From assembly GCA_013001595.1 (NCBI GenBank), contig JABDMH010000056.1:1-64000 (forward strand): 64,000 nt of DNA. Direction: 5' to 3'. This stretch comes from Saprospiraceae bacterium. Lineage in GTDB: Bacteria > Bacteroidota > Bacteroidia > Chitinophagales > Saprospiraceae. The translations under genes and the position numbers were made by a program. A model generated the notes under the pieces. That model did not search any database. It had not been told where the DNA came from and saw only the letters and a program-made list of their open reading frames with translations. Numbering within the stretch: the first letter of the stretch is position 1; each line of letters opens with the position of its first letter. This document shows, one piece after another, positions 45,292 to 54,879 of the stretch.

Positions 45292-46572
45292 TCAGGATCC
45301 AGTATTTCTATTATCGGATGGTGGAAGTATCGGCACATTTTCGATCTTGTTTCCTGCCAGGTTGATGACATTCCCTTCAGTTTTACCCCTTTTGTTCACT
45401 CTTATGCCCTGCCACTGATCACCGCATGCATTGTGTATGCGAGCTTTGAATAGCTCCAACGTACCTTGAGGGGCCACAGAGATAAATCCATCCTTGGGAA
45501 TGGAAAGCCGGCAATTGACCTTTAGGTAACCGCCATCTTCTATTACCAAGTTTCCCTCCAGATCTTTAGCTCCAGACCAGGTAACGCTATCCGTGACGTA
45601 GATCGTCTTTTTCTCATCAAGGTTACACCAATTGGGGACCACCAGCTTTCTTGCTCGGCCACTTTCCCTGCTGATATTCGCATGAACCTTGCCGATCTGG
45701 CAGGGTGAGTAGGCAAATTGATGCGCATTGTAGTCCATGACATTGTTTGATGCCAATGAGTCACAGGGCGGCTCATCCGTTGTGTTCCAGCAATTGGGAT
45801 GTTTAGGCGTGTCTGCACATCCATCATTCGAACTCCACGTGTGGCGAAGACCCAGCACATGACCGATTTCATGGTTGACTAATCCACGATAGGCACTGGC
45901 GGGCTTACCCGTTTCAAAGAGACCTGTGATCTTAACCCCACTTCCTAACGCTACACCAGCCTCGGTTACTTTATAAGACCTTGACTTTACACTGTCGGGG
46001 TGATGCGGCATAATAAATACATTGATGATCGAATCTAGACCAATGCCAAAGCGCTTGATCACATCACGATTGTAGGTATTACGGGCACGACCCTTGGTGA
46101 CAAAGGAAAATAGCTGATCATCATAGTGACAGTAGATGCCATTTTGTTTTTCATATCCACGGCTGGAGGTGATTCGATATCGATATCTAGTAGGTAAAAC
46201 CGGGGTTTCGTTTCCTACAGGCAACGCCATTTTATGATTTTTACCCAGATAGAAATTGGCTGCTTCGATGAGCTCTTTTGCGAAGGCTCTTGCCTTGGAG
46301 CCTTGGTAGTTGTTTGCGCTATCTAATGAGTTCATGAAGTGAACATTTACCCGCAGGTATTTCATGGGTGAATGTTCGAGGTGGTCTGGATCCGGCTGAT
46401 AGGAGGCAGGAATATTGCAGGTCCCTTGATCAAGTTGTCTCGCATCCTGCTCTACGGTAGCCACCTCTTCGAGGGAAAGAATAAGTTGACTTATTTGTTC
46501 ACTACATCCTAGGGAAAGGACCAATAGGGAATTAAGAAAGCATAATTTAGCTAAACATTGAGTCCTCCGCAT
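45292..46572 (-). CDS. M43-family (pappalysin-like) zinc metalloprotease, predicted lipoprotein
   Basis: 426 aa. Lipobox-like LVLSLGC (Cys about 23). The catalytic domain has the extended zinc motif HEIGHVLGLRH (about 230-240), a Cys-rich loop (DGCADTPKHPNCWNTTDEPPC) and the Met-turn NVMDYNAH, all typical of M43. The C-terminal part (about 330-410) resembles the short beta-helix/adhesin repeats seen in Bacteroidota surface proteins; no T9SS tail is visible. The ATG lies inside the end of fabG (22-bp overlap). Confidence 0.88.
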   Translation of the reverse strand: MRRTQCLAKLCFLNSLLVLSLGCSEQISQLILSLEEVATVEQDARQLDQGTCNIPASYQPDPDHLEHSPMKYLRVNVHFMNSLDSANNYQGSKARAFAKELIEAANFYLGKNHKMALPVGNETPVLPTRYRYRITSSRGYEKQNGIYCHYDDQLFSFVTKGRARNTYNRDVIKRFGIGLDSIINVFIMPHHPDSVKSRSYKVTEAGVALGSGVKITGLFETGKPASAYRGLVNHEIGHVLGLRHTWSSNDGCADTPKHPNCWNTTDEPPCDSLASNNVMDYNAHQFAYSPCQIGKVHANISRESGRARKLVVPNWCNLDEKKTIYVTDSVTWSGAKDLEGNLVIEDGGYLKVNCRLSIPKDGFISVAPQGTLELFKARIHNACGDQWQGIRVNKRGKTEGNVINLAGNKIENVPILPPSDNRNTGS

Positions 46573-47294
46573 ATACTAATCACCTGTCCTGTAATGTAGG
46601 TAGCTCGTGGGGATGCCAAGAAAACTGCAAGGTCGGCAATCTCTTCAGATGATCCCATTCTCTTTAAGGGGATGTTCTGTAAAAAAGTTTCCTTGACTTT
46701 ATCATCTAGCTCTCGGGTCATCTCCGTTTCAATATACCCTGGGGCGATGGCATTACAGCGAATATTTCTCGACCCCAACTCCTTGGCTATGGATTTAGTA
46801 AATCCGATGATTCCAGCTTTAGATGCCGCGTAATTTGCTTGACCGGCATTTCCAAATACACCGACTACAGAACTCATATTGATGATAGACCCCTTACGAT
46901 TTTTGAGCATTGGTCTCAATGCATGCTTGGTCAGGTTAAATACTGACTTAAGATTGGCATGCATGACTCGATCCCATTGATCTTCTCTCATTCGCAACAT
47001 TAGCGTATCGTCGGTAATTCCTGCATTGTTCACAAGTACATCGAGCCTGCCTTCAGCCTCTACAACCCTGCCAATTGCATCCCCAGCAGCCTCAAAATCA
47101 GCAGCATCTGACTGAAATGGTATGGCCTTTCCTGATGCACCTTCCAGCGAGGTCGCAAGTGCATCTGCTAAGGCACTAGAGCTGTGATACGTGAAATACA
47201 CGATTGCGCCTTCTTCCACGAATTTCTTAACGATGGCAGCTCCAATACCTCGTGAACCACCCGTGACTAGACATATATGGTCTTCTAGATTCAT
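46551..47294 (-). CDS. fabG: 3-oxoacyl-ACP reductase
   Basis: 247-residue SDR enzyme that reduces 3-oxoacyl-ACP in fatty acid elongation. Seen: CLVTGGSRGIGAAI (about 8-21), VNNAGITDDTLMLRMRE, INMSSVVGVFGNAGQANYAASKAG with the catalytic Tyr/Lys, IAPGYIETEMT, and the terminal ITGQVISICGGLNV. The frame is open to 47438, but the extra 48 residues are not family-like; ATG 47294 has an A-rich leader. The 3' end overlaps the M43 gene, so the two may be co-transcribed. Confidence 0.92.
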   Translation of the reverse strand: MNLEDHICLVTGGSRGIGAAIVKKFVEEGAIVYFTYHSSSALADALATSLEGASGKAIPFQSDAADFEAAGDAIGRVVEAEGRLDVLVNNAGITDDTLMLRMREDQWDRVMHANLKSVFNLTKHALRPMLKNRKGSIINMSSVVGVFGNAGQANYAASKAGIIGFTKSIAKELGSRNIRCNAIAPGYIETEMTRELDDKVKETFLQNIPLKRMGSSEEIADLAVFLASPRATYITGQVISICGGLNV

Positions 47295-47437
47295 ATTTTT
47301 ATTTGTATGCTGGGAAAATGCTAAAAAAATGTCGGCTAAGATGTATTCATAGCAGATTTTATGAGCTGACCTTGTAATTATTCGCTTCACTGCCATTGTC
47401 ACGGTTTGACGAGCGTCCCAGCGCATGCAGCATAGCA

Positions 47438-47445
47438 TAGTTTTG
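47438..47445 (+). promoter_or_regulatory. Promoter element of the acyl-CoA oxidase gene
   Basis: TAGTTTTG, a perfect TAnnTTTG. The expected transcription start (about 47452) is downstream of the longest possible reading-frame start (TTG 47447), which supports ATG 47504. Confidence 0.5.
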
Positions 47446-47503
47446 GTTGCACTTGCAAAACAAATTACCTTCCTATGTTCTTTACATAATCAAATACCTG
47501 TCC

Positions 47504-49798
47504 ATGGCTGTTTCCTCCAAAAACATCTACACACCATCTGTGGTGAGTTTCATTCCCCTACTTTACGTTTCGTGGGCTGATGGCCTACTGAGTCCCAGCG
47601 AGGTGAAGATAATTAAGCGGCGAATCTCTTCATTAGAGAACTTGACTCCAGATGAAAGAGAAATCTTACTGAAGTGGTCTGATCCGAAGGAGTGGCCGGA
47701 CGAAGCGACTTTTAAGCACTGGATGGAGCTGATGAAGGACGCCAGAGCGGATCTTGACGATGAGAGCATCGACTCAGTGGTTGAATTGGGCATGCATATG
47801 GCAAGTCGAGCTCAAGTAGGAGATCAAGACCTACTACAACAATTGCGTGAATCTTTGAGCTTGCTCTCTAGTGAATTGCATATACCAGGGTTAGCCAAGT
47901 TTCGCGCATTAGGTGTCCGTGTGGAAGAGGTACGCTCGAAATGGAGTTTTTCTCCTGGCAGTCTACAAAAGGTGCTGGATGCGGAAAACCAGGAAGTTAT
48001 TGAGCGACTGAAATTATTGCTCACTGACCCAAGTTTTCAGCAAGTTCCCTTGAGAATCAAAGAGGAGTATCGCCTACAGGTGCTAGAGTGGGTTAAGATC
48101 TTAGCGCGTCAGGGATACGGTGCCCTGGGTTTTCCTAAAGCCCATGGCGGCAAAGGAGACATTCTTCAGTATGCCGCAGTTTTTGAGACGTTGAGCTTAT
48201 TTGACTTGAGCTTGGCGGTCAAATTTGGAGTTCAATTTGGTTTGTTTGGAGGTAGTATTCAAAATCTGGGATCAAAGAAACATCATGATTTATATCTACC
48301 TCCAACCGGTTCTGCCGACCTTTTGGGGTGTTTTGCCATGACAGAGACCGGTCATGGATCTAACGTCCGCGATTTAGAGACCTTGGCCACGTACGATCAT
48401 ACCACCCAGACGATTGATATTCACTCACCCACCGAACAGGCCGGAAAGGAGTACATAGGAAATGCCTTACATGCATCGATGGCATCGGTCTTTGCCCAGC
48501 TGATGGTCAATGGTGAATGCAAAGGAGTACATGCGATATTGGTGCCCATCCGGGATGCTGAAGGGAAGGTACTGCCCGGTATTCGCATTGAGGATAATGG
48601 TTATAAGATGGGATTGAATGGGGTTGACAATGGAAAACTTTGGTTTGATCACGTTAAAGTACCTCGTGAAAATCTACTCAATCGCTTTGGGAATATTGAC
48701 TCAGAGGGCATCTATGAAAGTCCGATTGCAAGTCCTGGTAAGCGTTTTTTCACCATGTTAGGTACCCTTGTTGCTGGTCGTATTTGCGTAGCTAAAGGAG
48801 CCCTTGGTGCTGCTAAGGTGGCATTGACCATCTCCATCAAGTATGGATTGAAGCGACGCCAGTTTGGACCTGATGATAATCAGCCAGAAAGACTGATTCT
48901 CGACTATCCCAGTCACCAGCGACGGCTAATGCCAAGACTCGCCAAAGCCTATGCAGCGCACTTCGCCCTCAATAACCTCATACGTGTTTATGCCGGTCAG
49001 AAAAAAGAAGAGTCAAGAATGGTGGAGACCATGGCTGCCGGATTAAAATCCTACGTCACTTGGTTTGCCAATGATGCCATTCAAGAGGGAAGAGAGGCTT
49101 GCGGAGGGAAGGGGTATCTATGGGAAAATAGGTTTGCTGATTTAAAAGCAGATGCGGATATCTTTGCCACCTTTGAAGGGGATAATACGGTACTTCTCCA
49201 ACTGGTGGCTAAGGGTTTACTTACAGACTTTAAGGAAGAATTTAATGCCGGTGGCTTTATGGCATCAATCAGATACTTGGCCTCGCAGGTGGGAGATTCT
49301 TTTACCTCGATCAACCCCATCTACAAAAGGAAGACTGACGCTGATCATCTGAGTGATCCTGCTTTTCATCTCCATGCATTTAGATTTAGAGAGCGCAAAC
49401 TGCTCTATGCCTTGGGAAGTCGAATGAGGACCATGTTCAAGAAAAGAATAACACCCTATGATGTGTTCATACGAACACAGAATCATATGATTGCACTCGC
49501 CAAAGCATATGTCGATAGGCTGGTTCTAGAGCAGTTTCAAGAGGCCATATCAGGGACAATGGACGATGATTTAGTTGAACCTCTGAGCAAGTTGTATACC
49601 CTTTTTGCACTCTCAACTTTTGAAGTAAATAAAGATTGGTATTTAGAACAAGACTACGTTGAAGGGGTAAAAACTAAGGCCATCAGAAGATCTGTGGATC
49701 GATTATGCATGGAGACCAGACTCGATGCCGAACCACTTGTAGATGCATTTGGCATACCTGATGGCATTCTATCTGCACCGATAGCGATCCGGAAATAG
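47504..49798 (+). CDS. Acyl-CoA dehydrogenase/oxidase with N-terminal TerB-like domain
   Basis: 764 aa. Residues about 10-120 look like a TerB-type helical domain (LYVSWADGLLSPSEVKIIKRR), followed by an acyl-CoA oxidase (ACOX) body: FAMTETGHGSNVRDLET, GVDNGKLWFDHVKVPRENLL, KRRQFGP, EACGGKGYLWENRF and ATFEGDNTVLLQ with the catalytic Glu expected in the last. ACOX-type flavoproteins start beta-oxidation of fatty acyl-CoA. The N-terminal fusion is the unusual part. A promoter at 47438-47445 decides for ATG 47504 over the earlier TTG. Convergent with manA. Confidence 0.88.
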   Translation: MAVSSKNIYTPSVVSFIPLLYVSWADGLLSPSEVKIIKRRISSLENLTPDEREILLKWSDPKEWPDEATFKHWMELMKDARADLDDESIDSVVELGMHMASRAQVGDQDLLQQLRESLSLLSSELHIPGLAKFRALGVRVEEVRSKWSFSPGSLQKVLDAENQEVIERLKLLLTDPSFQQVPLRIKEEYRLQVLEWVKILARQGYGALGFPKAHGGKGDILQYAAVFETLSLFDLSLAVKFGVQFGLFGGSIQNLGSKKHHDLYLPPTGSADLLGCFAMTETGHGSNVRDLETLATYDHTTQTIDIHSPTEQAGKEYIGNALHASMASVFAQLMVNGECKGVHAILVPIRDAEGKVLPGIRIEDNGYKMGLNGVDNGKLWFDHVKVPRENLLNRFGNIDSEGIYESPIASPGKRFFTMLGTLVAGRICVAKGALGAAKVALTISIKYGLKRRQFGPDDNQPERLILDYPSHQRRLMPRLAKAYAAHFALNNLIRVYAGQKKEESRMVETMAAGLKSYVTWFANDAIQEGREACGGKGYLWENRFADLKADADIFATFEGDNTVLLQLVAKGLLTDFKEEFNAGGFMASIRYLASQVGDSFTSINPIYKRKTDADHLSDPAFHLHAFRFRERKLLYALGSRMRTMFKKRITPYDVFIRTQNHMIALAKAYVDRLVLEQFQEAISGTMDDDLVEPLSKLYTLFALSTFEVNKDWYLEQDYVEGVKTKAIRRSVDRLCMETRLDAEPLVDAFGIPDGILSAPIAIRK

Positions 49799-49852
49799 GT
49801 AGTAATGTGATGTCCTACTCATAAGATGAGCTATTTTGGATGATGCAGGTTA

Positions 49853-51034
49853 TCAGAGTTGTGCAACGAACAGTTGACCTGACTGCAAAGTAATGATGCG
49901 GGCATGATCGTTGACTGTAAGCAGGATGGCATCCCCTTTTTCAAGAGAACAACTGCCTTCAGTAGCAGTTACTTCGTACGCACCATCAATACATATCATC
50001 AAATTGGCAGCGCTGCTATCAATTTCGACACTGGGTTGAGCGGTCACTGTAGACAACACAAATTCCTGGGCAGGTGTCTGATAGGTCTCCAAACCACCGG
50101 CTTGCTGCTCCGGGTGCACAATTATTGGCCGGTCTTGAGAAAACGAAACCAGTTCTAGCAGTAGCGGTACATCAATGTGTTTGGGTGTGAGTCCACCCCT
50201 GATCACATTATCGGAGTTTGCCATACATTCCACGTTTTGACCTTCAAGATATGCATGTAAGACACCAGGAGCTTGATAAATGCCCTCACCTTTTTTCAGC
50301 TGAACAAGATTCATGAGATAGAGCGATAGAATTCCCCGATCGCATTTTCCCTGTTGGTTGAAGGTTATAAAAGCCCTTGCTGCCCAAAAGTTGATGTCAT
50401 CTTTTGCAAGCTCTCCGCTTTCATATTGAGGTTTTATGCGTTTGCCAAGTGGTTTGAGAAGTGCATTGATGGTTGCTTGATCGGCTTGCATAATATACCG
50501 ATACAAGTGTGCTAGCCCACCTTCGATGAATATTGATTTCAGTGATGCCAATTCTTTACTGCCGTCAAGTGTCGAAAGAATCTGCTCGGTAGATTTAAAT
50601 CCCTGCACCAACCAAAATTCACTCAGGGCCACCATAAGTTCGGGCTTGTGATTTCCATCCTTATATACGCGATCAAAAGCATCCCTGGATTTTCCCTGAG
50701 CATTTTCTTTGATAAACCCTTGCATTGCGGTCTCCTTGTCCGGATGTAGCTGAATAGAAAGCATATTACGAACATCCAACACTTTGAAGAGGAAGGGAAG
50801 GCCCCCATCTTTTTGGGCATGGTTTGGGGGAAAGATCTTTCCGGGATGGTCCTTGATGAATGATCTCAAAGTAGTTTGTGGTAAATTAGTTAAGACGGCA
50901 TCTCCGTCAGGATGACTGCCCAGCCAATATTCCGCATGCGGCACCTGTTCTTTGTTTGCCGTGCCAAGGAGGTTCGGTAGGTAGGAAGTGCCACCCCATG
51001 GATAATTTTTGACGATACCTTTGATTAAGTACAT
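49853..51034 (-). CDS. manA: Mannose-6-phosphate isomerase, class I
   Basis: 393 aa zinc enzyme interconverting mannose-6-P and fructose-6-P. KNYPWGGTSYLPNLLG and AEYWLGSHPDG at the N-terminus, the metal site SIQLHPDKE, and YQAPGVLHAYLEGQNVECMANSDNVIRGGL with ligands and substrate Arg are all typical. It lies 5 bp downstream of pgi, so the operon feeds both glucose-6-P and mannose-6-P from fructose-6-P. Confidence 0.94.
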   Translation of the reverse strand: MYLIKGIVKNYPWGGTSYLPNLLGTANKEQVPHAEYWLGSHPDGDAVLTNLPQTTLRSFIKDHPGKIFPPNHAQKDGGLPFLFKVLDVRNMLSIQLHPDKETAMQGFIKENAQGKSRDAFDRVYKDGNHKPELMVALSEFWLVQGFKSTEQILSTLDGSKELASLKSIFIEGGLAHLYRYIMQADQATINALLKPLGKRIKPQYESGELAKDDINFWAARAFITFNQQGKCDRGILSLYLMNLVQLKKGEGIYQAPGVLHAYLEGQNVECMANSDNVIRGGLTPKHIDVPLLLELVSFSQDRPIIVHPEQQAGGLETYQTPAQEFVLSTVTAQPSVEIDSSAANLMICIDGAYEVTATEGSCSLEKGDAILLTVNDHARIITLQSGQLFVAQL

Positions 51035-51039
51035 AGACC

Positions 51040-52710
51040 TTAGTTGCTTTTAAGTGATTTAAATTTGGCAACCAACTGATTGGTTGATGCATCATGCATT
51101 TCTGACTTGGCCGAACCGGTGAGTTCTGGAGCAAGATCTTTGGCCAAGGCTTTACCCAATTCGACACCAAATTGATCAAAACTGAAGATGTTCCAGATGT
51201 ATCCTTGTACAAAGATTTTATGTTCATACATGGCAATGATTGCACCTAAACTAAATGGCGTTAACCTCTTTAATAGTATCATATTGGACGGACGATTACC
51301 ATCAAATACCTTGAAGGGTAACAACTGATCCATTGCTTCATCAGTTTTGCCAGATTGCGCTAATTCCAACTTAACTTGATCGGCACTCTTACCAGTCATG
51401 AGCGCCTCACACTGAGCAAAAGCATTAGCAGCGAGGAGTGTGTGATGATGATCCAAAGAATGATTCGGTATAGCTGGTAGCAGGAAGTCGCAAGGGATTA
51501 GGCGAGTGCCTTGGTGTAGCAGCTGAAAAAACGAATGCTGGCTATTTGTCCCTGCGTCGCCCCAGATAATGCTTCCCGTTTCGTAGGATACCTCGGAGCC
51601 TGCACGAGTAACCATTTTTCCATTGCTTTCCATACTAGCTTGTTGTAAATAAGATGGCAGATACCGCAAATTTTGGTCATATGGGAGAATGGCTTCAGTC
51701 TCACAGCCATGAAAGTTGCTGTACCATATGCCAAGAAGGGCCAGGACCACCGGAATATTTTCGAGGGGTGGGGCACTGCGAAAATGATTGTCCATCCAGT
51801 GCATCCCACTGAGTAGTCCTGAGAAATGATCAGCTCCGATGGCTACCAAGATGCTAAGGCCTATGGCAGAGGATAATGAATAGCGTCCACCCACCCAGTC
51901 CCAAAATTCAAATATGTTTTCTTCACCGATACCGAAAGCGACCGCTGCATCAATATTGGTGGACAGTGCCACAAAGTGTTTTTTGACATCATTCTGACTG
52001 GCCCCTTCTAAAAACCATTCTCTGGCAGAATGAGCATTGGTCATGGTTTCAATCGTTGTAAAAGTCTTCGATGCAATAATGAACAGTGTAGTCTCAGGGT
52101 CCAATGCAGCTAATGTTTGCTCAATGTGGGCACCATCCACATTAGAAACAAAATGGACTTTTCGGTCGGGATGATGAAATGGAGTCAAAGCTTCACATAC
52201 CATGACTGGACCTAAATCTGAGCCACCGATGCCGATATTCACAAAATCAGTAATGTCTTTCCCTGTATATCCTTTCCACTTTTTATCATCAAACAAACCA
52301 ACGAAGTCCTTCATTCGCGCTAGGACTTCTTGCACTTTTGGAACGACGTTTTCACCATAGACTTCGATATGAGCAGATCTGGGTGCACGTAGTGCGGTAT
52401 GTAGAACCGCTCTGCCCTCAGTTTCGTTGATCAGTTTTCCAGCAAACATTTTATCTATGCCGTCTTTGAGATCAAGCTCTTCAGCCAGATCAGACAACAA
52501 CGCCATGGTCTTGCCATTGATCAGATTTTTGGAATAGTCGAGGAACAGGACCTCTTCAAGTTCTAGTGCAAAATCTTTTGCCCGTTTGCTGTCCTCCGCA
52601 AACATCTTGGCCATCGAGACATCTTTCATGTCTTGGAAGTGATCGGTAAGTTTATTCCAGGCAGCTGTTAATGTGGGATCTTGCTTATGAAGTGTATCGC
52701 TATTAGTCAT
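51040..52710 (-). CDS. pgi: Glucose-6-phosphate isomerase
   Basis: 556 aa, standard length. Signatures: VNIGIGGSDLGPVMVCEAL, FIIASKTFTTIETMTNAHSARE, the PGI_1-type FWDWVGGRYSLSSAIGLSI, and near the C-terminus SFDQFGVELGKALAKDL. It interconverts glucose-6-P and fructose-6-P in glycolysis. First gene of pgi-manA, with a perfect TAnnTTTG 18 bp upstream of the start codon. Confidence 0.96.
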   Translation of the reverse strand: MTNSDTLHKQDPTLTAAWNKLTDHFQDMKDVSMAKMFAEDSKRAKDFALELEEVLFLDYSKNLINGKTMALLSDLAEELDLKDGIDKMFAGKLINETEGRAVLHTALRAPRSAHIEVYGENVVPKVQEVLARMKDFVGLFDDKKWKGYTGKDITDFVNIGIGGSDLGPVMVCEALTPFHHPDRKVHFVSNVDGAHIEQTLAALDPETTLFIIASKTFTTIETMTNAHSAREWFLEGASQNDVKKHFVALSTNIDAAVAFGIGEENIFEFWDWVGGRYSLSSAIGLSILVAIGADHFSGLLSGMHWMDNHFRSAPPLENIPVVLALLGIWYSNFHGCETEAILPYDQNLRYLPSYLQQASMESNGKMVTRAGSEVSYETGSIIWGDAGTNSQHSFFQLLHQGTRLIPCDFLLPAIPNHSLDHHHTLLAANAFAQCEALMTGKSADQVKLELAQSGKTDEAMDQLLPFKVFDGNRPSNMILLKRLTPFSLGAIIAMYEHKIFVQGYIWNIFSFDQFGVELGKALAKDLAPELTGSAKSEMHDASTNQLVAKFKSLKSN

Positions 52711-52727
52711 TTGAACCTATTTCCTGG

Positions 52728-52735
52728 CAAAAGTA
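52728..52735 (-). promoter_or_regulatory. Promoter element of pgi-manA
   Basis: Minus strand TACTTTTG, a perfect TAnnTTTG, leaving a leader of roughly 11 nt. Confidence 0.5.
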
Positions 52736-52793
52736 TATGATTTATGGTTAGGCCCTGATAATAAGAGAAGTTTGAAAGCACTAAATTAAAGGA

Positions 52794-53159
52794 ATGACCT
52801 TGCAGAAAGAGATTGGTGATAGAGGTGAAAAGCTGGCCCAAGAATATCTTCAGAAAGAGGGATTTCTCATCTTGGAAACCAATTGGCGATATAAACGAGC
52901 TGAGATAGACATCATTGCCAAAGATGCAGACACCTTGGTCTTTGTAGAAGTAAAGACACGAAGCTACGATTACTTTGGATCGCCAGATTCATTTATTGAT
53001 GCGCAAAAAGAGGAATTCATGACAGGTGCGGCACACATCTATATGGAGCAAATCGATCATGATTGGGAAGTGAGGTTTGATGTAATTTCGATTCTGTTGG
53101 CCGAGCGGAGACCGCCAGAATTGTCGCACATCAGGGGGGCATTCTTCCATGGTCTTTGA
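52794..53159 (+). CDS. YraN / UPF0102 family endonuclease-like protein
   Basis: 121 aa, full length. Opens with GDRGEKLAQEYLQKEGF and has the nuclease-superfamily motif pattern Glu-(ILETNWRYKRAEIDIIAKD)-FVEVKTR, that is E...D...ExK. The restriction-endonuclease-like fold is known for the family; the cellular role is unclear, although links to recombination and DNA uptake are discussed. Monocistronic. Confidence 0.9.
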   Translation: MTLQKEIGDRGEKLAQEYLQKEGFLILETNWRYKRAEIDIIAKDADTLVFVEVKTRSYDYFGSPDSFIDAQKEEFMTGAAHIYMEQIDHDWEVRFDVISILLAERRPPELSHIRGAFFHGL

Positions 53160-53266
53160 CAGATCAAGTCATATGAATAAGGCAGAAAGATTGGCTGGCA
53201 TTTTCAATCTGTACCTAGTTCTCAAATAGGTTTCAAGATCAGCCTTGAATTTTGCAGATTATCTGT

Positions 53267-53274
53267 TATCTTTG
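53267..53274 (+). promoter_or_regulatory. Promoter element of rpmE2
   Basis: TATCTTTG, a perfect TAnnTTTG, with TTTG at 53251-53254 and a better-spaced CTTG at 53244-53247 as -33 candidates. The leader would be about 20 nt. Confidence 0.6.
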
Positions 53275-53300
53275 CAGCCAAATTTCTAAAAAAGAAAGCA

Positions 53301-53606
53301 ATGCAGAAGGACATCCATCCCGAGAATTACAGACTTGTTGTGTTCAAAGACTTCTCTTGTGATGAAGCTTTTATGGTAAGGAGTTGTGCACCTGCCAAGG
53401 ATACCATAGTATGGGAAGATGGTAAGGAATATCCGTTGGTGAAATTGGAGATATCCAGTAAGTCTCATCCGTTTTTCACGGGCAAGATGAAATTTGTTGA
53501 TACGGCTGGAAGAATTGATAAATTCAACCGTAAATTTGCCAAGTTTGCTAAGCCAGAGAAGGCTACAGAAGAATCTGTGACAAAACCTGAGGAGCAGGAG
53601 GGATAG
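53301..53606 (+). CDS. rpmE2: Type B 50S ribosomal protein L31
   Basis: 101 aa. Begins [20 protein letters not shown] and contains [33 protein letters not shown]-like sequence, typical of the zinc-independent (C-minus) L31; the CxxC motifs of type A L31 are absent. The acidic tail (KPEEQEG) is longer than in many species. A promoter before and a strong terminator after make it a one-gene unit, with the terminator running into the leader of the next gene. Confidence 0.95.
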   Translation: MQKDIHPENYRLVVFKDFSCDEAFMVRSCAPAKDTIVWEDGKEYPLVKLEISSKSHPFFTGKMKFVDTAGRIDKFNRKFAKFAKPEKATEESVTKPEEQEG

Positions 53607-53642
53607 ACATTGGAATAAACCAAGACAGAAAATCATCTTGTC

Positions 53643-53670
53643 GCCTCATGCCTTGCATGAGGCTTTTTTT
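53643..53670 (+). terminator. Rho-independent terminator of rpmE2
   Basis: GCCTCATGC (53643-53651), loop CTT, GCATGAGGC (53655-53663), then seven T (53664-53670). A perfect 9-bp stem. Only 6 nt separate the T-run from the ATG of the GlmU-like gene. Confidence 0.93.
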
Positions 53671-53676
53671 ATCGGC

Positions 53677-54879
53677 ATGCAGCATATCATACTTTTCGAT
53701 TCTGATATTCGAGACAGCCTGTTACCCCTCACGTTTACTAGGCCTGTCAGTGACTTGAGGCTGGGCATCCTAACCATCAAAGACAAGTGGGCTCATCTCT
53801 TTGAGGAAGCCTCCTTCAGCCACATTACGGCAGAGGCCCTTGAGCCACTTTTTCCCATCAATATTCAGGACGAAAACATTCTGATCAATAGTGCGGTCAT
53901 TCCTTCAAGCACATTGCAGTATCGTATTGCAAACCTTCAACCTAATGAAGCCATCATGCTTGATGGTGAGTTGATCGCTACACGATTGCTCAGGCATCAA
54001 TTTGAGTACTTGCTGGATGGTAGTGACCTAGAGGATATTACTGGTTACGAGCTTACAGAAGATGTGCAGATGATCAGACACCTCTGGGAGCTGCCCAGCA
54101 TCAGCAAGAATCAGATTACTGCTGACATGCAACTGCTATCAATGAGTGGTCATTTTTATCCTAAAGACCTGCAAATAAGGGGAGACCACCCAGTCTTTGT
54201 ACATCCTTCTGCTAGGTTGGACAGTGCCATCCTCAATGCCGAGGAGGGTCCGATATTCATTGGGGAAGAGGCGTGGATTATGGATGGCAGCATCTTACGC
54301 GGACCAATTGCCATTGGCCAGCATTCTGTGGTACGGATGGGTGCTAAATTATTTGGAGGTACGGTGGCTGGGCCCAAGTGTGTCCTAGGAGGTGAAGTAA
54401 AGAATAGCACCCTACTTGGATACTCGAACAAGGCCCATGAGGGATACTTGGGCGATTCAATAATTGGTGAATGGTGTAATCTGGGGGCTCTAACCTCGAA
54501 TTCTAACGTACGCAACACCCTCTCTGCCGTACCAGTTTGGAACTACGCAGATCGCACTCGCCAAGAATCAGGACAAGTAAAGTGTGGTGTATTCATGGGT
54601 GATTACTGTCGTACCGCTATTCTTGCACAATTGGGTGCGGGATCCTCCATCGGCGTGAGTTGTCATCTCTATGGAAGTGGGACTTGCCCCCCTTCGGTGC
54701 CCTCCTTTACTTGGGGTGGAATGGAATCCATGCATATCTACCAATTGGAAAGGGCCATTCAAGTTGCCATGAAGGCTCAAGCAAGCAAGGGGATGATCAT
54801 GGGCCAAGGGCATCAAGATCTGCTGAGAACGATTTTTCTGGACACACAGTCTGATCGAGCCAACTTTCCAGACTCGTGA
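53677..54879 (+). CDS. GlmU-like putative sugar nucleotidyltransferase with left-handed beta-helix
   Basis: 400 aa. N-terminal part MQHIILFDSDIRDSLLPLTFTRPVSDLR is characteristic of the Bacteroidota GlmU-related family; residues about 180-380 form hexapeptide (left-handed beta-helix) repeats (SILRGPIAIGQHSVVRMGA, GDSIIGEWCNLGALTSNSNV). True GlmU makes UDP-GlcNAc; this shorter family lacks the standard nucleotide-binding start and its product is unproven. The frame is open 13 codons further upstream, but those codons lie in the rpmE2 terminator, so ATG 53677 is chosen. The end overlaps the next gene by 4 bp (GTGA). Confidence 0.85.
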   Translation: MQHIILFDSDIRDSLLPLTFTRPVSDLRLGILTIKDKWAHLFEEASFSHITAEALEPLFPINIQDENILINSAVIPSSTLQYRIANLQPNEAIMLDGELIATRLLRHQFEYLLDGSDLEDITGYELTEDVQMIRHLWELPSISKNQITADMQLLSMSGHFYPKDLQIRGDHPVFVHPSARLDSAILNAEEGPIFIGEEAWIMDGSILRGPIAIGQHSVVRMGAKLFGGTVAGPKCVLGGEVKNSTLLGYSNKAHEGYLGDSIIGEWCNLGALTSNSNVRNTLSAVPVWNYADRTRQESGQVKCGVFMGDYCRTAILAQLGAGSSIGVSCHLYGSGTCPPSVPSFTWGGMESMHIYQLERAIQVAMKAQASKGMIMGQGHQDLLRTIFLDTQSDRANFPDS

